This document shows positions 36,344 to 45,800 of a stretch of DNA of 64,000 nucleotides, piece after piece. Under the pieces are notes generated by a model that had not been told where the DNA came from, made no database searches, and saw only the letters and a program-made list of their open reading frames with translations. This DNA is from Yamadazyma tenuis (Eukaryota; Ascomycota; Pichiomycetes; Serinales; Debaryomycetaceae). The stretch lies in the NCBI RefSeq assembly GCF_029203305.1, contig NC_089467.1, positions 558,001 through 622,000 of the forward strand, given 5' to 3'. The translations under genes and the position numbers were made by a program. Each line of letters starts with the position of its first letter. The stretch's first letter is position 1.

Positions 36344-37588
36344 CTATTCTCTAGTAATAGACACTTTGGACTTGCTACTTTTACTTCTTTTCTTTTTAGA
36401 TGCTTTGTTGAATACCTTTCTCATTTCTTCTCCATCAGTTTCATATTCACTCTCACTGTAGTCGTTGATTTCGTTTGGATCGTAACGTCTTTTCATAGAT
36501 TCGGCCTTTTCGATGGCCTCTGGGCATACAGCAACACAATTGAGTCTTTCACCGGTATCGTACACGGCTATTTGGTCTCTTACAGACTCAGAGAGGTCCC
36601 AAACAACAATTTTACCGTCAGAAGATACGGACACTAAAAATGGAACGGTTCCAACCTTGTAGAGAGAGAAGTCCTTAATACGGTTGGTGTGACCTCTCAA
36701 GGAGAAAACAGGTCTGGGTTCTTCTTCAGTTTCAACCAAGATTTTCAGGTCGTAAAATTCAAGTACTCCATTGCTGTGTCCAGTGACAAGCCATTCAGCA
36801 CCTTCAAACGTCACAACGTCCATGCACATTAACGTGGTCTTAAAACCAAACTGTTTGTGGATCTTGGCATCTTTAGCCTCATACACAAATATCTTGTTCA
36901 TCAATCCGACAATAAAATGGTTACCAGACTTGGTCCATCTTACAAACTGACATTCTTGACCAAGACTGTCTCGACCTTTGACCTTCAAAATTGCTGCTTT
37001 CTTGCATGTCATTAAATTCCACAACCGAATTGTATTGTCTTTGGATACAGAAATGGCCACTCTTCCAGTAGGATGAATATCCAAGTCATTGATTCTGTCT
37101 TGATGTCCTTTCAAAGTACCAAAAATCTCCCAATCTTTGGTACGCCATATTATGATTTTCCCGTCTTCAGACCCTGAAAGTAACCACTTTCCAGACTTTT
37201 CAGAAGACTCTTGAATCTCAGAGGCACTATGCTCATCAGAGAATCTCAAGGTGGTGACAGTTCCTTGGTGACTGAGCAAAGTACCCAATTCTTTTCTCTT
37301 CTGCAAATCGTATATTCTGATGTGTTCGTCATTAGACCCGGTCACCAAGTATCTCTTAGCAACATCGATGCTCTTGATCGACAAGGAGTGTGCTTCAAAA
37401 TGGAAAACTGGTTGAAATACTGGTTGTGCTTCAGTTAGCATCAACGATAAACACAAAAGATTATGTTCATACGAGCCCACTAAAATTCTGAACTGGGTAG
37501 TGTAGTTCTTGGTGGTGGTGGTAGTGATATCAGATGCCTGGGACTCCTGCTTGGTGGCCCCTTGGGTGGCTGGTGTGGTTTTTCCCAT
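36344..37588 (-). CDS. MAK11: 60S ribosome assembly WD40 protein Mak11
   Basis: WD-repeat factor needed for an early step of 60S subunit assembly (also required for M1 dsRNA maintenance in S. cerevisiae). Two ATG candidates exist, 37666 and 37588. I prefer 37588 (MGKTTPATQ, 414 residues) because a PAC element sits at 37618-37629, between them, where a promoter element is expected. WD repeats run from about residue 37 (FRILVGSYEHNLLCLSL) to about 360, with typical ends such as GSNDEHIRIYDL, SGSEDGKIIIWR, SKDNTIRLWNL and SSDGKIVVWDL. The C-terminus is acidic then Lys/Ser-rich (KKKRSKSSKSK), suggesting nucleolar localisation. Confidence 0.9.
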   Translation of the reverse strand: MGKTTPATQGATKQESQASDITTTTTKNYTTQFRILVGSYEHNLLCLSLMLTEAQPVFQPVFHFEAHSLSIKSIDVAKRYLVTGSNDEHIRIYDLQKRKELGTLLSHQGTVTTLRFSDEHSASEIQESSEKSGKWLLSGSEDGKIIIWRTKDWEIFGTLKGHQDRINDLDIHPTGRVAISVSKDNTIRLWNLMTCKKAAILKVKGRDSLGQECQFVRWTKSGNHFIVGLMNKIFVYEAKDAKIHKQFGFKTTLMCMDVVTFEGAEWLVTGHSNGVLEFYDLKILVETEEEPRPVFSLRGHTNRIKDFSLYKVGTVPFLVSVSSDGKIVVWDLSESVRDQIAVYDTGERLNCVAVCPEAIEKAESMKRRYDPNEINDYSESEYETDGEEMRKVFNKASKKKRSKSSKSKVSITRE

Positions 37589-37617
37589 GTTTGGTGCTTT
37601 GCAACTTTCTCTGCTTC

Positions 37618-37629
37618 GCGATGAGATGG
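37618..37629 (-). promoter_or_regulatory. PAC element upstream of MAK11
   Basis: GCGATGAGATGG on the plus strand matches the PAC consensus GCGATGAG. It is 29 bp before the preferred MAK11 ATG and about 165 bp from the divergent CDC16 ATG. Confidence 0.65.
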
Positions 37630-37794
37630 TTGAAATCTGATTTTGAAAGTGCGAAACACTAAACATTGTTTACGCACCCACATTCGATCTCTGGCAGATT
37701 TCACCATTGTGCTTGTGCTTACTTGAATATACCAGTAACCGCTCCATTGAAATAGAGACTTTCTTTTCGCCCCTGCTGTGTATTGTCTCCAAAG

Positions 37795-39753
37795 ATGCCC
37801 CAGCCACAGAAGACCCCGTCTCAACACAACTCTACGTTATACATATCACCACTCGTGAACAACCGCCAAAATGAAGTGTTTGTGACTCCCCCCAACCCGG
37901 CAGCCAAGATCTTTGGCAGTCCGGGGTCTGAGAACACGACTCTGTTCTTTAATGTCGACAGGAACGTCACTAATAACGGGAATCAACTGAAAGACCTGCA
38001 ACCACTCTCTCAGGCAGAGAAGTTAAGACTTTGGAGACACGACGCGTTGATGCAACACCAGTACAAAACCGCTGAATTCATTGGCGACAAGGTGTTAGCA
38101 TTGACCAGCGACCCTAATGATGCTTTTTGGTTGGCACAGGTGTATTTCAGTAGTGGCAATTATCTAAGGGCTAAGTCACTTTTAATGTCCAAGCCTGAAT
38201 TCGAGAAGTCAGTTAGTTGTCGATATTTGGCAGCCTTTTGCTTGATAAAATTGGAGCTCTGGGATGACGCGTTGGACTTGATTGGAGAGTCCAATCCTTT
38301 CCGCAGAGATGAGCAGTACCAGATACGAAACTCGGATGGAGGAATCAAGTTGGAATCATCGATGTGCTATCTTAGAGGCTTGATATTCGCCAACCAAAAC
38401 AACTTCGATAAAGCCAAGGAAGCATATAAAGAGGCAGTTTTTGTGGATGTCAAGTGCTTTGAAGCATTTAATGAGTTGATCACGAACAATTTGATGACCC
38501 CCAGTGAGGAATGGGAGTTCATCACTCAGTTAAACTACAGCGATGCCGACAACAATGACGAGTTGGTTAAGCTTCTATACTCGTCTCGGTTGAGTAAATA
38601 TTTTAACGTACATAAGTTCGACGAAGCTGAAACAATTTTGAAGCAAGACTATGATTTGGGAGACAACACGGATATCTTGTTGGCCAGAGCAGACTACTTG
38701 TATGTTCAGTGTAACTTTGATGAGTGTCTTAGTGTGTGTGAAAGAGTTCTTAGTAAGGACCAATACAATTTCAGTATTCTCCCCAACTACCTCAGCTGCC
38801 TTCATGAACTTGGAGGTAAAAATAAACTCTTCCTCAAGGCCCACCAATTGGCCGAAAGTCATCCTACCGATGCTATGACCTGGTTGGCCATCGGAGTATA
38901 CTACTTGTCTATCAATAAAATCATTGAAGCAAGAAGGTTTTTCAGTAAAGCTACCCTTTTAAATCCTAATTTTGGCCAAGCGTGGATTGGCTTTGCTCAC
39001 ACGTTTGCTGCTGAAGGAGAACATGAGCAAGCCATTAGTGCATATGCATTTGCAGCCAGATTATTCCCAGGCACCCATTTACCCAACCTATTTCTTGGAA
39101 TGCAGCACCTTCTAATGGATAACTTGAACTTGGCAGAAGAATACTTGTCTACGTCGTATCAAATTTGCAACACTGACCCGCTCCTATTGAACGAGTTGGG
39201 AGTGATTCACTTCCACAAAAATGATTTGGTCAGAGCTGAAGCCTTCTTCAAAGAAGCATTGACAGCCTCCAAGAATTTAAATTCTGATTCCCAAACCTGG
39301 ATCTGCCTTCATGCCAATCTCGGCCATGTTTACCGTAAGGCCAATGAATTACACAGGGCCCTTGAGTGCTACAACCAGGTATTACGAATCAGTGACAAAA
39401 ACGACACAAACCTACTTGCATCCATCGGGTTGGTATACCTCAAACTCGGAAACCACCTCAAGTCTATCTCCTTCCTCCACGATGCGTTGGCTATCTCACC
39501 TTCGGACCCAGTTGCTACTGATCTCTTGAAGAGAGCCCTATCATCCAATCAGCACTACAGTAAGCCCTTCTTTGACTCTGCCTCGAATAAGATTCGCACC
39601 ATGAGGGCCAACTCCATCTCCACCACCAGTCCTTCTATGGAACCACAGAAAAATGACGACTTGGAAGACGTAGGAGATATTGCCCGTAGCTTGAAGATGG
39701 GAGAGGTATCTAGTGATGAGGATGAAGAAGTAATGGATATTGAAAGTGACTAA
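37795..39753 (+). CDS. CDC16: Anaphase-promoting complex TPR subunit Cdc16
   Basis: Structural subunit of the APC/C ubiquitin ligase that drives anaphase and mitotic exit. The frame extends to a TTG at 37783; the first ATG is 37795 (MPQPQKTPS), giving 652 residues. A short Ser/Asn-rich leader ends in the highly conserved block LSQAEKLRLWRHDALMQHQY, followed by AEFIGDKVLALTSDPNDAFWLAQVYF. About a dozen tetratricopeptide repeats follow, for example WLAIGVYYLSINKIIEARRF, WIGFAHTFAAEGEHEQAISA and ANLGHVYRKANELHRALECY. The C-terminus is acidic (SSDEDEEVMDIESD). Divergent from MAK11, sharing a roughly 200-bp promoter. Confidence 0.94.
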   Translation: MPQPQKTPSQHNSTLYISPLVNNRQNEVFVTPPNPAAKIFGSPGSENTTLFFNVDRNVTNNGNQLKDLQPLSQAEKLRLWRHDALMQHQYKTAEFIGDKVLALTSDPNDAFWLAQVYFSSGNYLRAKSLLMSKPEFEKSVSCRYLAAFCLIKLELWDDALDLIGESNPFRRDEQYQIRNSDGGIKLESSMCYLRGLIFANQNNFDKAKEAYKEAVFVDVKCFEAFNELITNNLMTPSEEWEFITQLNYSDADNNDELVKLLYSSRLSKYFNVHKFDEAETILKQDYDLGDNTDILLARADYLYVQCNFDECLSVCERVLSKDQYNFSILPNYLSCLHELGGKNKLFLKAHQLAESHPTDAMTWLAIGVYYLSINKIIEARRFFSKATLLNPNFGQAWIGFAHTFAAEGEHEQAISAYAFAARLFPGTHLPNLFLGMQHLLMDNLNLAEEYLSTSYQICNTDPLLLNELGVIHFHKNDLVRAEAFFKEALTASKNLNSDSQTWICLHANLGHVYRKANELHRALECYNQVLRISDKNDTNLLASIGLVYLKLGNHLKSISFLHDALAISPSDPVATDLLKRALSSNQHYSKPFFDSASNKIRTMRANSISTTSPSMEPQKNDDLEDVGDIARSLKMGEVSSDEDEEVMDIESD

Positions 39754-40362
39754 AATCCGTATTGTTCATGTGAATGTTCGTCTATGACGACCCTATTATG
39801 TTCTTCACATCTGTCTTATCTGAATGTCGCACCCTTTATATTTCAATAGAGTTGGCAATACGACGGTTCTTGGTTAACTATGGTAAATCATTTTTCCACT
39901 CCAGCTACGCTATGTACTGCTAATACCATGATCTTTCAGTCAATTATGAACTTCATTAGGCGTCAAGGCATAGTTATTGTTTGGGGTATTCAAATCAATT
40001 TTTGAATAAGTTACATGCGACATTGAGTCCAGAAGGGTGCGACATTCAGATTCGACAGGTGTGTGATTCATCGAGAAAACACTGTCCTAAAATAATAAAC
40101 AAACATACCCGGCTAAGGTTTCCACAGAAGTACCTCCCACCCTTCAAAAAGTCGAGTTACAATTCTGGCTAACCGGGTTTCATTAGTTACTTTTTGAACT
40201 TCATCATCCTTCGAACCGTGTCCGATCACTGAACGGTTTTAACCGAGTTTTTAATCTTTAATCGTATCCCTTGATAGTTGGAATCCATCGTTTTATCGGC
40301 TAACACATTCCAATTCTTAGACGACCGCCAACCCTCATAGCCTTCATTTTGTTGCATTTGTT
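39754..40362. promoter_or_regulatory. Intergenic region CDC16-HSV2 with AACCG repeats
   Basis: 609-bp gap holding the CDC16 3' end and the HSV2 promoter. TAACCGGGTTT (40170-40180) and TAACCGAGTTT (40240-40250) are near-identical, and AACCGT (40214-40219) pairs with ACGGTT (40233-40238). No gene is seen; the frame at 39981-40172 lacks support. Confidence 0.5.
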
Positions 40363-41652
40363 ATGAATACTCATTCTCCGCTAACCAGTGTAAATAATGA
40401 CTTTCGGATACTAAGCGTTAACTTCAACCAGGACCAAGGTTGCTTTGCATACAGTCACGAACAAGGGTTCCTTGTGTATAACACAAACCCTATCGACCTT
40501 CGGGTCAAACGAACCTTCTTCCCCACTCAAACCCATCCGGGAACTGGCATTGGCCATGTCACCATGCTTCACAGAACCAATTATTTGGCATTAGTAGGGG
40601 GAGGTAAAAACCCCAGACTACCTAACAATAAATTGATTATATGGGACGATTTAAAGCGGAAAAGCAGTCTTCTGCTTGAGTTTATGAGTCCCATTTTGAA
40701 TGTGTTGTTGTCGAGAATACGGATTGTTGTGGTGTTGAAAAACCAAGTACTTGTATACGGCTTCTCCTCAACCCCTAAAAAATTTGCATCCTATGAAACC
40801 ATTTCCAATGATTATGGGCTTGCTGACTTATCGGTGAACTTGTCAAGTAGCTCCACGTCAATGTCATCATCCTCCACCAACTTGTCGTCGTCGGTATCAT
40901 CAATTGGGTCTACTAGTTCAAAATCACCTTCTTCCACCCGGTACCAAACTCTAGCATTTCCAGGTAGACAGGTGGGACAATTGCAGATTGTGGACGTGTC
41001 CCCCAGCGGCCAGGAGAAAAACCTCATCAGCATCATTAAAGCACATAAATCAAGCATCAGGTGTTTAGCATTGAGTCGGTCGGGTTCCATGGTGGCATCG
41101 GCTTCAGAGCTAGGGACTATCATCCGGATTCATTCCACCCAAAATACTGCACAATTATACGAATTTCGAAGAGGTTTGGACAGAGCCGTCATCAGCTCCA
41201 TGAAGTTTTCGCCTGATGACACCAAGTTGGCGGTCTTGTCCGATAAGAACACACTCCATGTGTTTAATCTTTTACAAAACACTGTCGTTTCTGATTCTCA
41301 GAGTGAGCATTCAAGTCAGAACTCTGTCACTACTGACCATAACTCACCAGTAAACAGAAAACACATCTTCAACAAGTTGCCGGTGCCTTTGCCCTTCAAC
41401 AAATACTTCAAGTCGGTGTGGTCGTTCTGTTCGGTCAACACCAGTAAGTATCACCAGGAATACGATTCTGAATATGCCAATGATGAAGGATCTATTGGGT
41501 GGTCAGGAAATGATAGCATTGTAATAATTTGGAAATTGAAACGGACATGGGAAAAGTATATCATTGCCGAAAATACCGGGGCCAAGGCCACCGACCATCA
41601 GTGGGAATTGGTTAGAGCCAGCTGGAAAGAGCTTGATAATCCAAATGACTAG
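40363..41652 (+). CDS. HSV2: PROPPIN phosphoinositide-binding beta-propeller Hsv2
   Basis: Binds PI3P and PI(3,5)P2 on endosomal and vacuolar membranes and contributes to micronucleophagy (Atg18/Atg21/Hsv2 family). The 429-residue propeller opens with FRILSVNFNQDQGCFAYSHE and has GTGIGHVTMLHRTNYLALVGGG and NNKLIIWDDL, blocks shared with Hsv2 rather than Atg18. The lipid-binding motif FRRG is at residues 268-271. KFSPDDTKLAVLSDKNTLHVF follows, and the end VRASWKEL matches the Hsv2 C-terminus. A Ser/Thr-rich loop (about 160-192) interrupts one blade. Convergent with the Pet54-like gene. Confidence 0.92.
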   Translation: MNTHSPLTSVNNDFRILSVNFNQDQGCFAYSHEQGFLVYNTNPIDLRVKRTFFPTQTHPGTGIGHVTMLHRTNYLALVGGGKNPRLPNNKLIIWDDLKRKSSLLLEFMSPILNVLLSRIRIVVVLKNQVLVYGFSSTPKKFASYETISNDYGLADLSVNLSSSSTSMSSSSTNLSSSVSSIGSTSSKSPSSTRYQTLAFPGRQVGQLQIVDVSPSGQEKNLISIIKAHKSSIRCLALSRSGSMVASASELGTIIRIHSTQNTAQLYEFRRGLDRAVISSMKFSPDDTKLAVLSDKNTLHVFNLLQNTVVSDSQSEHSSQNSVTTDHNSPVNRKHIFNKLPVPLPFNKYFKSVWSFCSVNTSKYHQEYDSEYANDEGSIGWSGNDSIVIIWKLKRTWEKYIIAENTGAKATDHQWELVRASWKELDNPND

Positions 41653-41695
41653 GTTTGTATTTACATGGTTAAGAATACATAATTACATATTGCTC

Positions 41696-42691
41696 CTAAT
41701 AGAGTATCTCACAAAGGATCGGTTCGTGCAGCTGTATTACTTTACGCTTATCTTGAATACGGCCCTGCCATTTGGTACCGTTGTAAGATCTGACGAATCG
41801 CCTAGCATTTTCGTGATTGGCAAACTTGATGAGCGTACGGTTGACCAGCGAGAACCCGTCTCTGACCACTTCTATAAAGCAATTGTCAAGCGGTATATCT
41901 GAAGGAAACTCATAGTTCCAAAGAAGTCTAGGAAGTGCGTGTTTTGAAAGTCCAATTGGTAAGTTCCTAACAAGGACCATATTCAAGCGGCTGTTGAAAT
42001 CAATAAGCTGCGAAATATTAGCAAAGTTGTTAGATGGGTTCTGCAAAATCAGCGTTATTAGTTGCATTTTCTCTGGTGATTTGGCAAACACTTCTTCGAC
42101 CGCCGCTTTGGGTTCAGGAATGCCAGAATTTGAGGTGCTGGCTTTGCCAAAGAGTGGAGATGTTATATGGGACAAGAGCCGTTTAGAAGGCTCTACAAAT
42201 TTTAAGTTCATGGGAAGTCCATTTAGGGTCTTATTGCGGGTCTCCATCCAGTAGGCAGCTGCAAGGTCATGGCTGGGGAACACCAATACGTACTGATTGT
42301 AAAACGATAAGGTGATGGGGTTTCTGGCCTTAACTGCCCAGAAATCAATGCCTTTAGCATCTGGAGGGAGTTGGTATTGAGCATCTCTTTGGACCGGGTA
42401 GGCATTGTAAAAGTCTGTATTCACAAGCAAAGAGTTCGGATTGTTCCAGATGAGGATGTTGGACTTGATTTTGGTGATTTGAAGGTCGGGTAAGTCTAGT
42501 GGTGCTTGTTCCAACTGTTTGAGTTTCCATTGATTGGCCACAAGGTCGTCAAGAGAGGAGCCTGACAGGGGCGGATTTCGATAAAGAAAGTTTGTCACAT
42601 GTGGAACCTTGAGCTTGGCTTGCTGCAACGTCTTGTGGTAAAGATTGTTGATGAGCTTCTCTGCTGCTACTTGATTGAACTTAGAAGACAT
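41696..42691 (-). CDS. Pet54-like mitochondrial RNA-binding protein (tentative)
   Basis: 331-residue protein. The middle block FWAVKARNPITLSFYNQYVL and the C-terminal RRM-like region (MVLVRNLPIGLSKHALPRLL, then TLIKFANHENARRFVRSYNG) line up in order and spacing with what I recall of S. cerevisiae Pet54, a factor for COX3 mRNA translation and cox1 intron splicing. Sequence identity is low, so the assignment is tentative; a generic mitochondrial RRM protein is the alternative. The start is a clear ATG at 42691, and no strong presequence is seen, although VAAEKLINNLYHKTLQQAKL is amphipathic. Convergent with HSV2 across 43 bp. Confidence 0.5.
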   Translation of the reverse strand: MSSKFNQVAAEKLINNLYHKTLQQAKLKVPHVTNFLYRNPPLSGSSLDDLVANQWKLKQLEQAPLDLPDLQITKIKSNILIWNNPNSLLVNTDFYNAYPVQRDAQYQLPPDAKGIDFWAVKARNPITLSFYNQYVLVFPSHDLAAAYWMETRNKTLNGLPMNLKFVEPSKRLLSHITSPLFGKASTSNSGIPEPKAAVEEVFAKSPEKMQLITLILQNPSNNFANISQLIDFNSRLNMVLVRNLPIGLSKHALPRLLWNYEFPSDIPLDNCFIEVVRDGFSLVNRTLIKFANHENARRFVRSYNGTKWQGRIQDKRKVIQLHEPILCEILY

Positions 42692-43149
42692 GAAGAGGAA
42701 AATTCGCGAGTGCCATTCGGAAGTAGGTGTTGAACATTTGATGGAGAGAGTATGAAAATGAAGAGAGAAAATAAAGACATGTGGAAGGTAAATATCCAGG
42801 ATGCAAGGTATTTGAAGGAATTTTACCTGGTAATGTGGTTCAAAGTCAGCAGAGTATATTCTACAAGGTGCTTTATTGAATAGACCTTCAAATCACCAGA
42901 AAAGCTTACATATATGATAACGTGACAGCTGAAACAGCATCCTCAACCCGGTAAGTAGGCGCACGGGTAGTAACCAAGGATGATGAAGCTCTAGAAAACT
43001 GGAATCATCATCCAGGCTGCTCATAACAAACATTAATCCAACTCTTTTATAACAAAAGTTCATCCATATATAAATACACCCTCTACAACATCCAATTGCA
43101 CACCCATATTGCTTCTGCAGTACTCAACCATGTCCAATTTCTATTTTTC
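42692..43149. promoter_or_regulatory. Divergent promoter region of the Pet54-like gene and PUF3
   Basis: 458-bp gap. A TATATAAATA stretch near 43065 precedes PUF3. The last 54 bases are open in the PUF3 frame from a TTG at 43096 but contain no ATG. No RNA gene was recognised. Confidence 0.5.
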
Positions 43150-45597
43150 ATGACAATGGCATCCCCTTCTGTGGCCGTCCATCATCACAAATTCTCACCC
43201 CAACCCGCGAAATCACAAATTCATCCTCTCCTCTCACCGCACCAACACATGTCCGACACTATTTGGTCCAACAGCAACAAAGGTCTGATACTGCTGGGTG
43301 GGGCCACCACGTCCCACCAGTATCAGTCCGTTCTCGATAAAATCGAACCAGAGGTCGCCAAGATGCTTTCCTACAATGATCCAATGGGTACGGTGGGGAG
43401 TGACTTGGTCTCTAACCATTTATCGTTAAATGATGGATCCGACATCGATGCCAGTTCTGGTAACATCTTTGGCTTGCGTACTGGCGCTCTTTCCGCCATC
43501 ACTGCACCTGTGGGCGGTGGATATGGGCAGACGTCGCCTTCTCCCAATGCCCAGCGGTTGGGTTTAGGTACGGCGTCCATCTCCGGCGGCATAGCCAACC
43601 GCCACCCTCCTCAAGACTCGTTTCTTCAGAAGTTCTCGGGGGTTGCAGATGCTACCAAGGACCTCGAGTTCACCAATGGCTTCTCCCGTCTCGAGTTTGA
43701 ACGGCCCCATTCTCGTCGAACTAGCTTTAACCACACGCAGCAGCCTTTAGATATAAACTATTCGAGTCCAACAGGATCGATAAATGAAAGCTTGAATCTT
43801 CCTGCCAAGTCTCGGCACCAGTCAATCTCAGATAAAATCGATCACTACAACAACACCTCACCTATCCAGGCTGGTGCCAGCTTGACCCAGGAGTTGAAGG
43901 ATGAGAGAATTGCTCCTCCTCCAGGCAATAACATTTGGAACCCAGCGGCCGCTACTCCATTTAATCCAGGTGGTGCTCCCGACATGTATCAGTTCCAACA
44001 GTACAATCGTATCCAGAATCCCATATCTCCACCTCCTGGCTTTATGATGGCATCCCCTCCCATTGCGTTCATGGACCCTCGAATGTACAATATGGTGTAC
44101 CAAATGGATCTGAATACCAGCAACAGCTTCAATAGCACCAACGATAGCGACGAAGGTGCTGATACGTCCAAGGCCAACAATCATGACCAACTGACGGCTT
44201 CCAAGGGTAGAAAGGACTATGACCATACTCCAGGTATTGGAATGCCACGTCATATGCCTGCTGGGGGATTTATGTTCACCCCGTTCACTCCTTATTCGGT
44301 GTACCAGGCGTCTCCTCCGGGGTTCCAGCCATCTCCTCCGGGGTTCCAGCCATCTCCTCCGCTTATGCCTGCTCACCCTGAAGTTGCTGAAGAATCCACG
44401 AGCCAAAAGCCTGAGCCGGCTGCGAGAAATCCAACCCCACCAGCAAACGGAAATAGGAAAAGAAATGCCAAGGTTTCTAATAGCAAGCAGTCGCCTCATA
44501 TTTATCGGTCTCCCTTACTTGAAGAAGTACGTTCCAACGCAAAGGGTAAAGAGTACTTTTTGAAAGACATTTATGGGCATGCAGTGGAATTTACTAAGGA
44601 TCAACACGGTTCGAGGTTTATACAACAAAAGTTGCCTCATTCTTCGGAAGAAGAAAAGGAAGTGATCTTCAACGAAATTAGAGTGATCTCCTACGAGTTA
44701 ATGACAGATGTGTTTGGAAACTACGTGATTCAAAAGTATTTCGAACATGGTTCAATGACTCAAAAGAAAATCTTATTGGAGAGCATGTTAGGACATATCT
44801 ACGAGTTGTCTTTGCAAATGTATGGATGCAGAGTTGTTCAAAGGGCTCTCGAGGCCCTTGAATTGGATGGTCAAATCAAGATCATCACTGAGTTGAAGAA
44901 CCATATATTGATTTGTGCGAAGGACCAAAATGGTAATCATGTCATCCAAAAGTCGATTGAAAGAATTCCTTTCGAAAACGTCAGGTTTATTCTTGAAGCC
45001 TTGGAAAGTCAGGTTTATCACTTGTCTACTCACCCTTATGGGTGTAGAGTGATTCAACGATTGCTAGAACATTCGGATGTGGCAGATCAAGACAAGATCT
45101 TGGCTGAATTGAATCGGTTTATCTTTTATTTGATCCAAGACCAATACGGTAATTATGTGATGCAACACATCTTGGAAAGAGGTAACATGGTAGACAGAGA
45201 AGCTATCTTAAAGGTCGTGCTTGGATCGGTGGTGAATTTTTCCAAACACAAGTTCGCCTCTAATGTGATTGAAAAGTGTATCAAGTTTGGTACGTTTGAG
45301 CAAAGGAAAAAGATTCTTCATGAGGTCTTGTTGGGCAACGAAGACCTTTCTATTGAAGATGTGGAAGATGACTCGCCATTGGCACTCATGATGAAGGACC
45401 AGTATGCCAATTATGTCATTCAAAAACTTGTGGAAGGATTTAGTAGTAAGAGTCAGGAAAAGAGGCTTTTGGTGTTGAAGTTACGCCAGTACTTGAAGCA
45501 AATTTCCTCTAAAAACAATTATGGAAAGCATCTTGCCTCTGTTGAAAAGATGATAATTGTTGCTGAGACCGCCTTAGTTGAAGCTGAAAATGTATGA
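43150..45597 (+). CDS. PUF3: Pumilio-family mRNA-binding protein Puf3
   Basis: Binds 3' UTR UGUA elements, in yeasts mainly of nuclear-encoded mitochondrial mRNAs, and controls their decay and localisation. The frame begins at a TTG (43096); the first ATGs are 43150 and 43156, giving 815 residues. The long N-terminal region is Ser/Pro/Gly-rich, with repeated SPPGF motifs. RSPLLEEVRSNAKGKEYFL starts the Pumilio homology domain (about 470-810), whose eight repeats show typical RNA-contact triplets such as HGSRFIQQKL, FGNYVIQKYF, YGCRVVQRAL, NGNHVIQKSI, YGCRVIQRLL, YGNYVMQHIL, ASNVIEKCI and YANYVIQKLV. Puf3 rather than Puf4/Mpt5 is preferred from the SPLLEE lead-in and repeat order. Confidence 0.83.
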   Translation: MTMASPSVAVHHHKFSPQPAKSQIHPLLSPHQHMSDTIWSNSNKGLILLGGATTSHQYQSVLDKIEPEVAKMLSYNDPMGTVGSDLVSNHLSLNDGSDIDASSGNIFGLRTGALSAITAPVGGGYGQTSPSPNAQRLGLGTASISGGIANRHPPQDSFLQKFSGVADATKDLEFTNGFSRLEFERPHSRRTSFNHTQQPLDINYSSPTGSINESLNLPAKSRHQSISDKIDHYNNTSPIQAGASLTQELKDERIAPPPGNNIWNPAAATPFNPGGAPDMYQFQQYNRIQNPISPPPGFMMASPPIAFMDPRMYNMVYQMDLNTSNSFNSTNDSDEGADTSKANNHDQLTASKGRKDYDHTPGIGMPRHMPAGGFMFTPFTPYSVYQASPPGFQPSPPGFQPSPPLMPAHPEVAEESTSQKPEPAARNPTPPANGNRKRNAKVSNSKQSPHIYRSPLLEEVRSNAKGKEYFLKDIYGHAVEFTKDQHGSRFIQQKLPHSSEEEKEVIFNEIRVISYELMTDVFGNYVIQKYFEHGSMTQKKILLESMLGHIYELSLQMYGCRVVQRALEALELDGQIKIITELKNHILICAKDQNGNHVIQKSIERIPFENVRFILEALESQVYHLSTHPYGCRVIQRLLEHSDVADQDKILAELNRFIFYLIQDQYGNYVMQHILERGNMVDREAILKVVLGSVVNFSKHKFASNVIEKCIKFGTFEQRKKILHEVLLGNEDLSIEDVEDDSPLALMMKDQYANYVIQKLVEGFSSKSQEKRLLVLKLRQYLKQISSKNNYGKHLASVEKMIIVAETALVEAENV
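44311..44361 (+). repeat. 21-bp tandem repeat in PUF3 (SPPGFQP units)
   Basis: Two identical 21-base units (44311-44331 and 44332-44352) plus nine bases of a third encode SPPGFQP copies. Perfect identity suggests a recent or still variable expansion. A diverged relative, SPPPGFMMASPP, lies about 90 residues earlier. Confidence 0.85.
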
Positions 45598-45800
45598 GCA
45601 TGCTTCTTCAATGTGGTATTGTTAGAAGGTGCTCTTGTAAATATTGTTGGAACAAACCTCGTGTATAGTGAAATTGTTTATACTTTAAATTTATCTTGTT
45701 TTATAGTTAGTTGAAATACTATCAATGTATAAAATTATAATCCATTACTTTTCATTATCATATAAGTTGATCTAAACATTACAAATTCAATCTGTTCCGG

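Noticed and set aside
39981..40172. 63-residue plus-strand frame in the CDC16-HSV2 gap
   Set aside because: No family resemblance or promoter context; overlaps possible regulatory repeats.
43858..44499. 213-residue minus-strand Arg/Trp-rich frame
   Set aside because: Antisense of the Pro-rich part of PUF3; its repeats simply mirror the SPPGFQP units.
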